Below are positions 47,682 through 57,387 of a DNA stretch of 64,000 bases, one piece after another (within the stretch, counting starts at the first letter, position 1; each line of letters begins with the position of its first letter). The notes under the pieces are model-generated. The model made no database searches, was not told the origin of the DNA, and saw only the letters and a list, made by a program, of their open reading frames with translations. The position numbers and the translations under genes were made by a program. Origin of the DNA: Desulfurella amilsii (GTDB lineage: Bacteria; Campylobacterota_A; Desulfurellia; Desulfurellales; Desulfurellaceae); contig NZ_MDSU01000001.1 of NCBI RefSeq assembly GCF_002119425.1, positions 186,001 through 250,000 on the forward strand. The letters run 5' to 3'.

Positions 47682-48622
47682 GTTTTTAAAAAGCAATAGG
47701 TATCATTTAGCGTGGCTATTTTGGCTTTATGCAACTCGACTAGATACAAAAGATGCGCTATTGCTTCTGAGTGAGCAAACCACTTTTGTGCAATAGGAAA
47801 ATCCTCCCAATTTTTGTATTTTATATCCCAATGCATTTTCGAAGCTATTTCGTATGGGCTTTTTGGGATTTTTGGATCAATCAGGCTTAGTATTTCATTT
47901 AGTCTATCTTTATGATGTTCTTTTAACTCATCGATTCTTTTTTGGAGGTTATAAAAAATTCTTCTATGACCGGGCAAAACTGTTTTAACATTTAAATTGT
48001 AAACTTTATCAAGACTATCTAAATATTGCTTCAGTGGATTTTCATTTTCATATGCTGCAGATATATTGGGTGTTATGTCTTTTAAAACATGGTCTGAAGA
48101 AAAAAATAACTTTAGGTTTGGTTCATATAAACAAACAATGCCTTTTGTGTGGCCAGGTGTTTTAATACATTGAAAAGCAAAACCATCGTAATTTAATACT
48201 TCACCATCCTCCACAAATTTTACTTTAGCAGATAATTTACCTTTGAAAGCATATTTATAGCCTGGATGCTTTTGAATTGCATTTGAAAGGGCATTTATGG
48301 GGAAGCCATATTTTTTAGCGTATTGTGCTTCTTGCAGCCAAAATTCATCCCAATTTGTCCCCAATATGTATGGTGCATCTTCTTGCGTACAATAAACAGT
48401 AGATTGTGGCGTAGATAGTTTGCCAATAAGGCCACTGTGGTCTGCGTGCATGTGTGTTATTAAAAAATCTGTGTTTGATAAATCAACATCTAGTTTTAAA
48501 AGTGCGTTTTTTAGAGCCTCTTCGCACTCTGGCCTATTCATTCCCGTATCAATAATTAAATTTCTGTTACCTTTAATTATATAAGAATTTATTGATTTTA
48601 GAGGATTTTGTGGAAGAGGCAC
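47678..48622 (-). CDS. Metallo-beta-lactamase fold hydrolase in the liv operon
   Basis: An MBL-fold protein of 314 residues from the GTG at 48622. It has NLIIDTGM, the zinc motif THMHADHSG, the later His in TPGHTKGIVCLYE, FFSSDHVL and the distal VLPGHRRIFY, so the binuclear site is complete. This glyoxalase-II-like group often hydrolyses thioesters. The frame is open for 14 more codons upstream, IEYILDNIYKVE among them, which resembles the family N-terminus, up to an ATT at 48664 placed 6 nt after a strong GGAGAGG. The true start may be that ATT. It follows livF within 2 nt and so belongs to the liv operon. Confidence 0.85.
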   Translation of the reverse strand: MPLPQNPLKSINSYIIKGNRNLIIDTGMNRPECEEALKNALLKLDVDLSNTDFLITHMHADHSGLIGKLSTPQSTVYCTQEDAPYILGTNWDEFWLQEAQYAKKYGFPINALSNAIQKHPGYKYAFKGKLSAKVKFVEDGEVLNYDGFAFQCIKTPGHTKGIVCLYEPNLKLFFSSDHVLKDITPNISAAYENENPLKQYLDSLDKVYNLNVKTVLPGHRRIFYNLQKRIDELKEHHKDRLNEILSLIDPKIPKSPYEIASKMHWDIKYKNWEDFPIAQKWFAHSEAIAHLLYLVELHKAKIATLNDTYCFLKT

Positions 48623-48665
48623 CTCGACTTTGTAAATATTATCTAAAATGTATTCTATATTAATT

Positions 48666-49367
48666 TTAAACCTCTCCTAAATAACTTTTTCTCACATCTT
48701 CGTTTTGTAGTAAATTGTCTGCTATATTTTCCAGTACGATTTTTCCTGTTTCAAGCACATATCCATAATGGGCTATTTTGAGAGCCATTGCTGCATTTTG
48801 CTCTACAAGCAAAATTGTCATTCCTTCACGATTTAGGTGTTGTATAATTTCAAAAACTTCCTGTACTACCTTTGGTGCCAAACCTAGTGATGGCTCATCA
48901 AGCATCAAAAGCGAGGGTTCACTCATAAGCGCTCTTCCAAGCGCAAGCATTTGCTGCTCGCCCCCAGAAAGTGTGCCAGCGTATTGCTTAGCACGTTTTT
49001 TTAAAATAGGAAATATTTGGAATATCCGTTCATACTTTTCTTCTAACTCAGCAGAAAGTTTGTTGAACGCGCCTATGCGCAAATTTTCTAATACTGTAAG
49101 GTTGACGAAAACTTTTCTTCCTTCTGGAACAAGGGCAATGCCGCGTTTTATGCGTTGGTATGTTTTTTCCTTTGATATGTTATGGGATAAGAAATTTACC
49201 TCACCGCTTGATGGCACAAGGCCTACAATGGATTTTAGTGTGCTTGATTTTCCTGCGCCATTTGGACCAATTAAAGTGACAATTTTGCCTTCTGGTACTT
49301 CAAATGATATGTTATCTACAGCATGGATCAGTTTATAATAGACACCTAAATTTCTAATTTTTAACAT
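48666..49367 (-). CDS. livF: Branched-chain amino acid ABC transporter ATPase LivF
   Basis: A 233-residue ABC ATPase. Walker A GPNGAGKSST, Q-loop region ALVPEGRKVFVNLTV (the LivF hallmark PEGR), signature LSGGEQQMLALGRALM, Walker B LLMLDEPSLGLAP and the switch region LLVEQN. It energises uptake with LivG. I chose ATG 49367 rather than the GTG at 49376 because the family begins with ML-x-hydrophobic at this point. It overlaps the end of livG, and its final codons carry the Shine-Dalgarno of the MBL gene. Confidence 0.92.
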   Translation of the reverse strand: MLKIRNLGVYYKLIHAVDNISFEVPEGKIVTLIGPNGAGKSSTLKSIVGLVPSSGEVNFLSHNISKEKTYQRIKRGIALVPEGRKVFVNLTVLENLRIGAFNKLSAELEEKYERIFQIFPILKKRAKQYAGTLSGGEQQMLALGRALMSEPSLLMLDEPSLGLAPKVVQEVFEIIQHLNREGMTILLVEQNAAMALKIAHYGYVLETGKIVLENIADNLLQNEDVRKSYLGEV

Positions 49368-50133
49368 TTGCTTCACCTAAGTATGCAATAATTACTTTTG
49401 GATCTTTTTGAATTTCTTCTGGTGTTCCTTCTGCTATCTTTGCACCATAATCAAGCACATAAATTTTTTGACAAATTCCCATAACAAACTTCATATCATG
49501 CTCTATTAAAAATACTGTTAGGTTAAAAGTATCCTTGATTTCTTTAATAAAGTACATTAAGGCAATCTTCTCATTAGGGTTCATGCCTGCTGCTGGCTCG
49601 TCTAATAGTAAAAGCTTAGGAGAAGTAGCAAGTGCCCTTGCAATTTCCACTTTTCTTTGTTCACCATAGGAAAGACCTGTTGCTTTTAAGTGGGCTTTTT
49701 CTTTTAGATTAATTTTTTCCAGCAATTCTAGTGCTTTATCTTTTATTTCTTTTTCTTGTTTTAAAAAGCGTGGGGTTTTTAAAATGGGATCAAATAATCC
49801 ATATTTGGTTTTATGAGCAAAACCAATCATTATATTTTCAAGTACTGTTAAATTTTCAAACAACCTTATATTTTGAAATGTCCTTGCCATACCAAGCGGC
49901 ACAATTTTGTATGGTTTAAAACCAGCGATGTTGTTGCCTTCAAAAATAATACTACCTGTGGTAGGCTTTAGGTTGCATGTGATTACATTAAACATTGTGG
50001 TTTTGCCAGCACCATTGGGGCCAATGAGACCTGTTATACTTGATTTAGCAACACTTAATGATACATCATTTAAGGCAACTAGCCCGCCAAATTCCATTGT
50101 TATATGTTCACAAGATAGTATGTTATTTTGCAT
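49354..50133 (-). CDS. livG: Branched-chain amino acid ABC transporter ATPase LivG
   Basis: A 259-residue ABC ATPase with Walker A GPNGAGKTTMFN, the LivG-specific ARTFQNIRLFENLTVLENI, signature LSYGEQRKVEIARAL, Walker B LLLLDEPAAGMNP and FLIEHDMKFVM. The C-terminal YGAKIAEGTPEEIQKDPKVI-type tail is standard. I chose ATG 50133, with a GGAAG upstream; a GTG at 50145 is also in frame. It overlaps livM by 11 nt and livF by 14 nt. Confidence 0.92.
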   Translation of the reverse strand: MQNNILSCEHITMEFGGLVALNDVSLSVAKSSITGLIGPNGAGKTTMFNVITCNLKPTTGSIIFEGNNIAGFKPYKIVPLGMARTFQNIRLFENLTVLENIMIGFAHKTKYGLFDPILKTPRFLKQEKEIKDKALELLEKINLKEKAHLKATGLSYGEQRKVEIARALATSPKLLLLDEPAAGMNPNEKIALMYFIKEIKDTFNLTVFLIEHDMKFVMGICQKIYVLDYGAKIAEGTPEEIQKDPKVIIAYLGEANVKN

Positions 50134-51163
50134 TTTTTCTTCCACCTTTTATAGCACTAAATAACCAATCCCATGAAAATTCCTTTTTACCCATTATGCC
50201 TTCCCTTGCAAAAATCATTACAAAAATCAATAGTAGAGCAAATATAATCATTCGAAGGCCGGGTATGCCTGGCGTTGTGATACCGAATATATGCATTGGC
50301 TGATCAAATACTCTGAGTAACTCAGAACCCCAAACTATAACAATAGTAGAAATAGCAGTGCCCGTAATGCTTCCAAGACCACCCATAACAATGATAACAA
50401 GTAGATTAAAGGTTAAGAAAAATGTAAAAAGTGTAGGAGATATAGTTGTTATCAAGTGCGCGAGCAAGCCTCCGGCAACGCCTTGAAAAAAGGCCCCTAC
50501 AACAAATGCAATCATTTTCATTTTGAATGTATTTATACCCATTGCGACTGCGGCATCTTCGTCATCCCTTATTGCTTTCATGGCTCTACCGTAATTAGAA
50601 TTTATTATGCTCATTACAACAAAAATAGTAAATAAAAGCCACCCATAACTCCACCAAACATTTGTGTAGCTTGATATACCTTTTAAGCCAAGTGGGCCGT
50701 TTGTTATTGTAATGGCATTATTTGCAATTATGTCTATAACTATGCCAAAGCCTAGCGTAACGATGGCTAAGTAGTCTCCTCGTGTTCTAAACACAGGAAA
50801 ACCCAAAATAAAACCAAAAAATGCTGTTACTAAGCCAGCTACTATAAGCGCAGGCAAAAAAGGCAAATGAATAGAACCCAATATTGGCATAATAGGGTCT
50901 ATTATAAACATTGCTTGCTTTTGCGCAGGCGTCAAGCTTAAAAGCGCTGCAGTATATGCACCTACTGCAGCAAATCCATTTGGAGCAAGTGAAAACTGAC
51001 CAGCAATACCATTTATGAGATTGTAACTTACAGCAAATATCATTGTTATTGCAATATTATTTAGGATTATGATTGTATATTGATTAAAGTGGTGACTTGC
51101 GTAATATAAGAAAGCAAACAGCAATAATATACTTAAAATTGTTAAAATTGTATTTCTACTCAT
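50123..51163 (-). CDS. livM: Branched-chain amino acid ABC transporter permease LivM
   Basis: A 346-residue inner-membrane permease with about nine hydrophobic segments. Conserved LivM parts are YNLINGIAGQFSLAPNGFAAVGAYTAA, FPVFRTRGDYLAIVTLGFG and NSNYGRAMKAIRDDEDAAVAMGINTFKMKMIAFVVGAFFQG. It pairs with LivH to form the channel. The ATG lies 1 nt after the livH stop, with GGAAGAG upstream inside the end of livH. Confidence 0.92.
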   Translation of the reverse strand: MSRNTILTILSILLLFAFLYYASHHFNQYTIIILNNIAITMIFAVSYNLINGIAGQFSLAPNGFAAVGAYTAALLSLTPAQKQAMFIIDPIMPILGSIHLPFLPALIVAGLVTAFFGFILGFPVFRTRGDYLAIVTLGFGIVIDIIANNAITITNGPLGLKGISSYTNVWWSYGWLLFTIFVVMSIINSNYGRAMKAIRDDEDAAVAMGINTFKMKMIAFVVGAFFQGVAGGLLAHLITTISPTLFTFFLTFNLLVIIVMGGLGSITGTAISTIVIVWGSELLRVFDQPMHIFGITTPGIPGLRMIIFALLLIFVMIFAREGIMGKKEFSWDWLFSAIKGGRKNAK

Positions 51164-51164
51164 A

Positions 51165-52058
51165 TTAAAATCTCTTCCTTTCTAATTCTTTTCCCATAAT
51201 ACCTGTTGGTTTAAACAAAAGTACAAGTATTAATAGCAAGAAGGCAAAAGCGTCCTTATAACCAGCTAAACTAGGAAAAAAGGCAACGATTAACACTTCT
51301 GAGATGCCAAGCACAAGCCCGCCAATTGCAGCACCAGCCACATCACCAATACCACCTAACACTGCGGCTGCAAAAGCTTTCAAACCAGGCATAATACCCA
51401 TTAGAGGGTTTATTGAAGGATACTGTGTAGACCACAAGATGCCACCTACTGCTGCCAAGGAAGAGCCTATAAAAAAAACCAAAGAGATAACGATATCAAC
51501 ATTTATACCCATAAGACTTGTGGTATCTATATCTAGCGCAATTGATCGCATTGCCATACCATACTTTGTATGATGCAAAATATAGAGCAACACATATAAA
51601 AGTACAAGTGCCAGAATAGGTGTATAAATGCTTACAACGGGCAAGTATATTTGATTAAAATTTAGAACGCCTTGGAAAATAGGCGCGATTGGAAAAGCCT
51701 CTGGTACACCACCAAATAGCACTAAAAACAGATTCTCAAGAAAAAAAGATACACCAACAGCCGTAATTAACAAAGAAACACGGTTTGCATTGCGAATTGG
51801 CCTATATGCTAATCGTTCAACCAAAACACCAGCAAAGCCTGTTAGTATAATCGCAGTAGTAAAAGAGACCCACCACGGTAGCATAAATGCACTAATTCCA
51901 AAAAACGCCAAATATGCCCCTACCATTAAAATATCGCCATGAGCAAAGTTTATCATTCTTAAAACGCCATACACCATCGTGTAACCAATGGCAACAAGAG
52001 CATACAAGCTGCCCACAGAAATTCCATTTATTAATTGCTGTATAATGGTTGTTAACAT
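51165..52058 (-). CDS. livH: Branched-chain amino acid ABC transporter permease LivH
   Basis: A 297-residue permease with about eight hydrophobic segments. It starts with the family sequence LINGISVGSLYALVAIGYTMVYGVLRMINFAHGDILMVGAY, and includes TKYGMAMRSIALDIDTTSLMGINVD and the C-terminal GGLVLGISEVLI...FLLLILVLLFKPTGIMG. It is preceded by AAAGGATG as ribosome-binding site. An attenuator-like hairpin separates it from livK. Confidence 0.93.
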   Translation of the reverse strand: MLTTIIQQLINGISVGSLYALVAIGYTMVYGVLRMINFAHGDILMVGAYLAFFGISAFMLPWWVSFTTAIILTGFAGVLVERLAYRPIRNANRVSLLITAVGVSFFLENLFLVLFGGVPEAFPIAPIFQGVLNFNQIYLPVVSIYTPILALVLLYVLLYILHHTKYGMAMRSIALDIDTTSLMGINVDIVISLVFFIGSSLAAVGGILWSTQYPSINPLMGIMPGLKAFAAAVLGGIGDVAGAAIGGLVLGISEVLIVAFFPSLAGYKDAFAFLLLILVLLFKPTGIMGKELERKRF

Positions 52059-52102
52059 TTATTTAGTCATCCTTTTAGAAAATATATAGTTTTTAATTTT
52101 GT

Positions 52103-52126
52103 AAAAGGAGCAGCAAGTGCTGCCCC
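52103..52126 (-). terminator. Terminator/attenuator hairpin between livK and livH
   Basis: On the minus strand, GGGGCAGC and GCTGCTCC form an 8-bp stem with one G-U pair and a 4-nt loop, followed by TTTT. It begins 18 nt after the livK stop. It would let most transcripts end after livK, so the binding protein outnumbers the membrane parts, as in other ABC operons. Confidence 0.6.
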
Positions 52127-52143
52127 AGAAGTAGCCTTTGAAT

Positions 52144-53280
52144 TTAAGGATTGATTGTTGTAACATACACAAATTTGCCGTTTTCAACTTTCTCAATAAC
52201 AGCTGGTTTTATCGCATCACCATTAACAAGCGTAATGCTGCCAGTTATGCCTTGAAAGTTTTTGGTTTCTCTAAGTGCTGTATTAATTTTGACTGGATTG
52301 TCTGATTTTGCTCTGTCGATTGCGTTAACTAACATAAAATATGAATCCGCTGATAAAGCAGCAAAGTTATCGGGTAATTTTTTGTATTTTGCCATATAGG
52401 CTTGCTCAAATTTTTTGCCCAAAGCAGTTTTTATAGCTTCTGGAGCAAAACCTGTTGTAAACGTTAAACCATTTACTGCAGAGCCACCAACTTTTATTAA
52501 TGCGGCTTCTGCTGCACCATCCCCGGCTAATATTGTTTGTTTTAAGCCGAATTCCCTTGCTTGTCTTGCAAAAAGAGCCATTTCTTGATAATAGCATGGC
52601 ATATAGATAATTTGTGGGTTTGAAGGCTTAAGAGCAGCTATTTGAGCAGAAAAATTGCTTTCTCCAGTTTGTATAAATGTTTTAGCTACAATTTTACCAC
52701 CCAATTTTTTGAAATTTTCTTCAAAAAATTTTGCAAGTCCAACAGAGTAGTCTTGTGCTGAGTCTATAACAATTGCTGCAGTTTTTGCATGTAAATTTTT
52801 TACTGCATAAATGGCTGCAACTTTGCCTTGAAATGGGTCAATAAAGCATGCTCTTGAAATGAAATTTTTACCTTGAGTTAGCAATGGGCTTGTTCCAGTG
52901 GGTGTAATTAGCGGAATTTTGGCTTTTTCCACAATAGGTGTAGCAGACATAACATTACCTGAAATTAGAGGACCGATAATTGCATCGACTTTGTTGTTGT
53001 AGACAAGTTTGTTTACAGCATTTGCTGCCTGGACTTTATCGCCCTGATCGTCTACTAGTATAAGGTCAATTTTTTTACCCAAGGCAGTTGGCATAATTTC
53101 TTTAGCTACCTGTAGACCATCCCAAGAACTTTGTCCAAAAGCGGCAATTGGCCCTGTCATTGAAAATACAACACCAACCTTAATGGTGCTTTGCGCTGCA
53201 AGAGATTTGTTTGCACCAAATCCAAAAGTAAACACAGCTGCTAATACAAACAAGACTGTTTTAAACAGCGTACTTTTCAT
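52144..53280 (-). CDS. livK: Branched-chain amino acid ABC transporter substrate-binding protein
   Basis: A 378-residue periplasmic protein with a signal peptide ending near AQS at about residue 30. The mature part has the type 1 periplasmic-binding fold: IKVGVVFSMTGPIAAFGQSSWDGLQVA, LVDDQGDKVQAANAVNKLV, AIIGPLISGNVMSATPIVEKAKIPLITPTGTSP and QIIYMPCYYQEMALFARQAREFG. It probably binds Leu/Ile/Val or a related amino acid. First gene of the liv operon, with a strong promoter and GGGGG Shine-Dalgarno. Confidence 0.92.
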   Translation of the reverse strand: MKSTLFKTVLFVLAAVFTFGFGANKSLAAQSTIKVGVVFSMTGPIAAFGQSSWDGLQVAKEIMPTALGKKIDLILVDDQGDKVQAANAVNKLVYNNKVDAIIGPLISGNVMSATPIVEKAKIPLITPTGTSPLLTQGKNFISRACFIDPFQGKVAAIYAVKNLHAKTAAIVIDSAQDYSVGLAKFFEENFKKLGGKIVAKTFIQTGESNFSAQIAALKPSNPQIIYMPCYYQEMALFARQAREFGLKQTILAGDGAAEAALIKVGGSAVNGLTFTTGFAPEAIKTALGKKFEQAYMAKYKKLPDNFAALSADSYFMLVNAIDRAKSDNPVKINTALRETKNFQGITGSITLVNGDAIKPAVIEKVENGKFVYVTTINP

Positions 53281-53309
53281 AAGAACCCCCTTTCTTAAAA
53301 TTATTTCTT

Positions 53310-53338
53310 ATTATAATTTTTTACTTTTAATAAGTCAA
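53310..53338 (-). promoter_or_regulatory. Promoter of livK
   Basis: On the minus strand: TTGACT (53338-53333), 17-nt spacer, perfect TATAAT (53315-53310). The leader is about 23 nt and contains AAGGGGG before the ATG. Confidence 0.75.
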
Positions 53339-53340
53339 CT

Positions 53341-53614
53341 ATTTGTAATTAAAATAATTTAAAAATAAATGCATTTTTAATTAATTAACTTAATTAAAAA
53401 TCTGAAGAAATTTTGGCAATGTTAACTCAATTGTGTTGCTCATTCTGTTTCTTTTGTATCCCCACTCTTTCTGCTAGTTCTTGCTTTTCTTTAAACATTC
53501 GTACTCAATACATTAAGCCTTTTTGATTTGATATGCTTTATATAAAGTTTGCTTCGTTAGCCTCTCTTTACTTAGGGCTTAACACTATTCATTGTACACT
53601 GCCTGCGAAAAAAA
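53341..53614. other. Gene-free gap between livK and gdhA with a decayed frame
   Basis: About 270 bases with no intact gene. It holds an AT-rich inverted repeat (53374-53400) and then, on the minus strand from about 53570 to 53395, a frame that reads protein-like (ERLTKQTLYKAYQIKKA, then EWGYKRNRMSNTIELTLPK) but has TAA and TAG stops inside. It may be the remnant of a mobile-element or other gene. I could not identify the family. Confidence 0.35.
53374..53400. repeat. AT-rich inverted repeat
   Basis: A perfect 11-bp inverted repeat, TTTTTAATTAA / TTAATTAAAAA, separated by 5 nt (TTAAC). It lies upstream of livK (beyond the -35 box) and at the end of the decayed frame. It could be an operator, a terminator for the lost gene, or low-complexity chance. 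Confidence 0.4.
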
Positions 53615-55048
<1,434 letters not shown>

Positions 55049-55158
55049 GTTTATCTCTAAAACAAAAAAGTCTGGGGTTAGGGAATGTTGGCTACTTTTT
55101 TTATACTGATATTAGCTACTCCACCTAACGCTAGTCAAGAATAGGTTTATTTAACCAC
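55049..55158. other. Intergenic region between convergent gdhA and exchanger gene
   Basis: It holds GTTAGG (55078) and CCTAAC, a distant inverted repeat, and a 9-bp direct repeat TAGGTTTAT at 55046-55054 and 55142-55150. No clear terminator with a T-run is visible for either gene. Confidence 0.35.
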
Positions 55159-56139
55159 TTATATAATTTTAAGCAAATAATAAATGTAGGTGAATAAATT
55201 GATGCTAAATATAAATCCATTTAATTTTTTAAAAGCATAGGTCCAAAAAAGCATTAATGCTATGTTAAATAATGCAATATAAGCACTAAGAAGAGCGCTT
55301 TGCGTTATTGTCCACTCGGTTAAAAGTATACCAATACTAACTGGAAAGCTTGATTGAAAAACCATTGCACCGCTAATGTTACCAAAGGCTAAAATATCTT
55401 TATTTTTAAGCGTCCACGTTAGAGAGTTAATTTTTTCCGGCAACTCAGTTGCAATAGGAGAAATAAGCAGGGAAAATATCAGTGGATTAAACCCGAAATG
55501 CTGGCTTAAAGTACTTAATTGATTTACAAATGCATAAGCTCCAAAAATCATAACAGACAAAGAGAAAAACAACTGAAAAAAGCCTACAAACAAATTTTCT
55601 TTTAGCTTTAGATATTTTGAAAATGATAATTTGTCTTCAAATTCTAACTTTGAACTTCTGCCTTTGAATGTTAAATACATGTATAATATATAAATCAAAA
55701 TTATTACTAAAGCCATTAAATGTTTTAGGTTAGTCAACTGGGTTGTTGCAATTGCAAGCGTATAAGATATCAAAAAAAATATTAAGTCTCTCTTTGTAGT
55801 TTTTTTCTCTATGTTAACATTAAAAGTACCTTTTTTAAAGAAATACCTTATTGTAACGCCTATGCCGACCATAAAAAAACCAAGCGTTGAAAGCATAAAA
55901 GGTGCGCCAAGTATAGCACCTATGCCAATTTCGTGTGCTGAATGTTTTAAAAATAAAATTGCAATAACGGGTAGTATAGTTTCTGGCAAAGCAGTGCCAA
56001 TAGCCGCTAAAATTGAGCCAATTACTGCTTGGGAAAGGTTTAATTTAAAGCCAATATATTCTAAAGAGTTAGTAAAAGTCTCACTTGCAATAACTATAAA
56101 AAAAATACTTAGCAAAAGCAATGCAATTGGTATAACCAT
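55159..56139 (-). CDS. Sodium/calcium exchanger family protein
   Basis: A 326-residue membrane protein with about ten hydrophobic segments in two inverted repeats. The alpha-1 motif is IGSILAAIGTALPETILPVIAI and alpha-2 is LIFSLLISPIATELPEKINSLTW, with the acidic residues that bind cations in Na+/Ca2+ exchangers. The ion (Ca2+/Na+ or H+) is not determined. It has a promoter close to its ATG, with no Shine-Dalgarno sequence. Confidence 0.82.
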   Translation of the reverse strand: MVIPIALLLLSIFFIVIASETFTNSLEYIGFKLNLSQAVIGSILAAIGTALPETILPVIAILFLKHSAHEIGIGAILGAPFMLSTLGFFMVGIGVTIRYFFKKGTFNVNIEKKTTKRDLIFFLISYTLAIATTQLTNLKHLMALVIILIYILYMYLTFKGRSSKLEFEDKLSFSKYLKLKENLFVGFFQLFFSLSVMIFGAYAFVNQLSTLSQHFGFNPLIFSLLISPIATELPEKINSLTWTLKNKDILAFGNISGAMVFQSSFPVSIGILLTEWTITQSALLSAYIALFNIALMLFWTYAFKKLNGFIFSINLFTYIYYLLKII

Positions 56140-56147
56140 TAAAAATT

Positions 56148-56176
56148 ATGTTAACATATAAAGCTAATTGAGTCAA
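56148..56176 (-). promoter_or_regulatory. Promoter of the exchanger gene, leaderless geometry
   Basis: On the minus strand: TTGACT (56176-56171), 17-nt spacer, TAACAT (56153-56148), then 8 nt to the ATG at 56139. The -10 is weaker than others here. Its -35 box overlaps the stop region of the MFS gene upstream. Confidence 0.5.
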
Positions 56177-56184
56177 GAAATTAC

Positions 56185-57387
56185 TTATTCTGTTGGGAAG
56201 TTAAAGTCTTTAAAAAATTTTTTGTAAAAAATTAAGTATAGTCCTTGCAAAAAAGCAGCCATAAAAAATGGTATTGCAAAAAGGCTAGCATCAAAAAGAA
56301 TACCGGCAACGTAAGGACCTATAGAACGTGGGAACTGCATAGAAGCTGAATTTATGCTTACCGCAAACCCTCTTCTTTTGTCTCTAACTAGACTTACAGT
56401 AAGTGCTTGCCTTGCACCTGCTGAGCTTCTATTAAAAATCTGATGAAAAATGTAAAATATTGATGCTATAATGTAGGATGGTGCAAGTGGTAATAGAATT
56501 AAGAAAACTAGTCCAATAAGCCTTTGGATAAAAACAGATTTTATAATGCCAACACGTAAAGAGAGTTTGCCTGTATAAAAAGATAGTATAGCGCTAAGTA
56601 AAAATGTTATTGCAAAAATTAGGCCAATGTGCTTTGCACCAACCCCAAATCTTACGGCAAAAAAGTAGGCTATTAAGGGGCCTTTAAGGCCAATTGCTAA
56701 ACCATTAATACTGTTTAGCCCTATAAGCTTTAATAAGTTAAAATTTTCTTTTTTATTAACGCTTTGTTCTTGCGTATTTGATAAGCTTGATTTTGCAACT
56801 TTTGATCTATAGTTTTCTTTAACTTCTAACAGTAAAACTAGCGTTAATATTGCAAACACAAATATTATTATATATGGTAGTTGATATTCTAAATTATTTT
56901 GCTTAAATTTTAAAAAAGAAAAAACCATTGCAAAAGCAGAGCCGATTGACATACCCAAAAATCCCAAAGCAGTATTTAAGCTAAAAATGGCTCCTCGCGT
57001 ATTTGGTTTTATATTTTCTGCCAAAAGCGCTTGTTCTGCAGGCGAAAAAGGACCTGCTGCGCCATTTGCGCCAAGGCCGAAACTCCCAAAAGCACTAAAA
57101 ATCGCAATGGCATAAATATCGGTTGCAAAAAGCATACCTAGGCTTGCAATCATCAAAAGTACGGTGTATATCACTAAAAAAGGTTTTCGTTTAGTTTTAT
57201 CGCTAATTATACCCACGAATAAACTTCCAAAAGCACCAAATAAGCTTACAAATGTGTAAACCAATCCTATTTGAAAGCCATTATAGCCCATTGCTTTTAA
57301 GTATAGAGCAAAGTCGACGATTAAGAGACCTTGCCCAATGCTCCTTAAGAATCTTACGAATAAGAGATATTTTATGTTTTTATTCAT
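56185..57387 (-). CDS. Major facilitator superfamily transporter
   Basis: A 400-residue protein with twelve hydrophobic segments and a charged central loop (about 200-215). The MFS loop 2-3 motif appears as GIISDKTKRKPFLV (G-x-x-x-D-x-x-x-R-K). The C-terminal half has a second copy of the fold. The substrate is unknown; drug/metabolite export is possible. It overlaps mqnA by 8 nt, so it belongs to the mutS2-to-MFS operon. Confidence 0.87.
   Translation of the reverse strand: MNKNIKYLLFVRFLRSIGQGLLIVDFALYLKAMGYNGFQIGLVYTFVSLFGAFGSLFVGIISDKTKRKPFLVIYTVLLMIASLGMLFATDIYAIAIFSAFGSFGLGANGAAGPFSPAEQALLAENIKPNTRGAIFSLNTALGFLGMSIGSAFAMVFSFLKFKQNNLEYQLPYIIIFVFAILTLVLLLEVKENYRSKVAKSSLSNTQEQSVNKKENFNLLKLIGLNSINGLAIGLKGPLIAYFFAVRFGVGAKHIGLIFAITFLLSAILSFYTGKLSLRVGIIKSVFIQRLIGLVFLILLPLAPSYIIASIFYIFHQIFNRSSAGARQALTVSLVRDKRRGFAVSINSASMQFPRSIGPYVAGILFDASLFAIPFFMAAFLQGLYLIFYKKFFKDFNFPTE

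Noticed and set aside
47622-47696. Upstream ATG start for ilvE
   Set aside because: The extension covers the TTGACA/TATAAA promoter, and a good AAGGAG precedes the ATG at 47621.
48778-49338. 186-codon plus-strand frame opposite livF
   Set aside because: It is the mirror of the conserved ABC ATPase sequence and has no start signals.
53341-53614. tRNA or CRISPR in the largest gene-free gap
   Set aside because: No cloverleaf pattern and no spaced direct repeats are visible; only an inverted repeat and a decayed frame.
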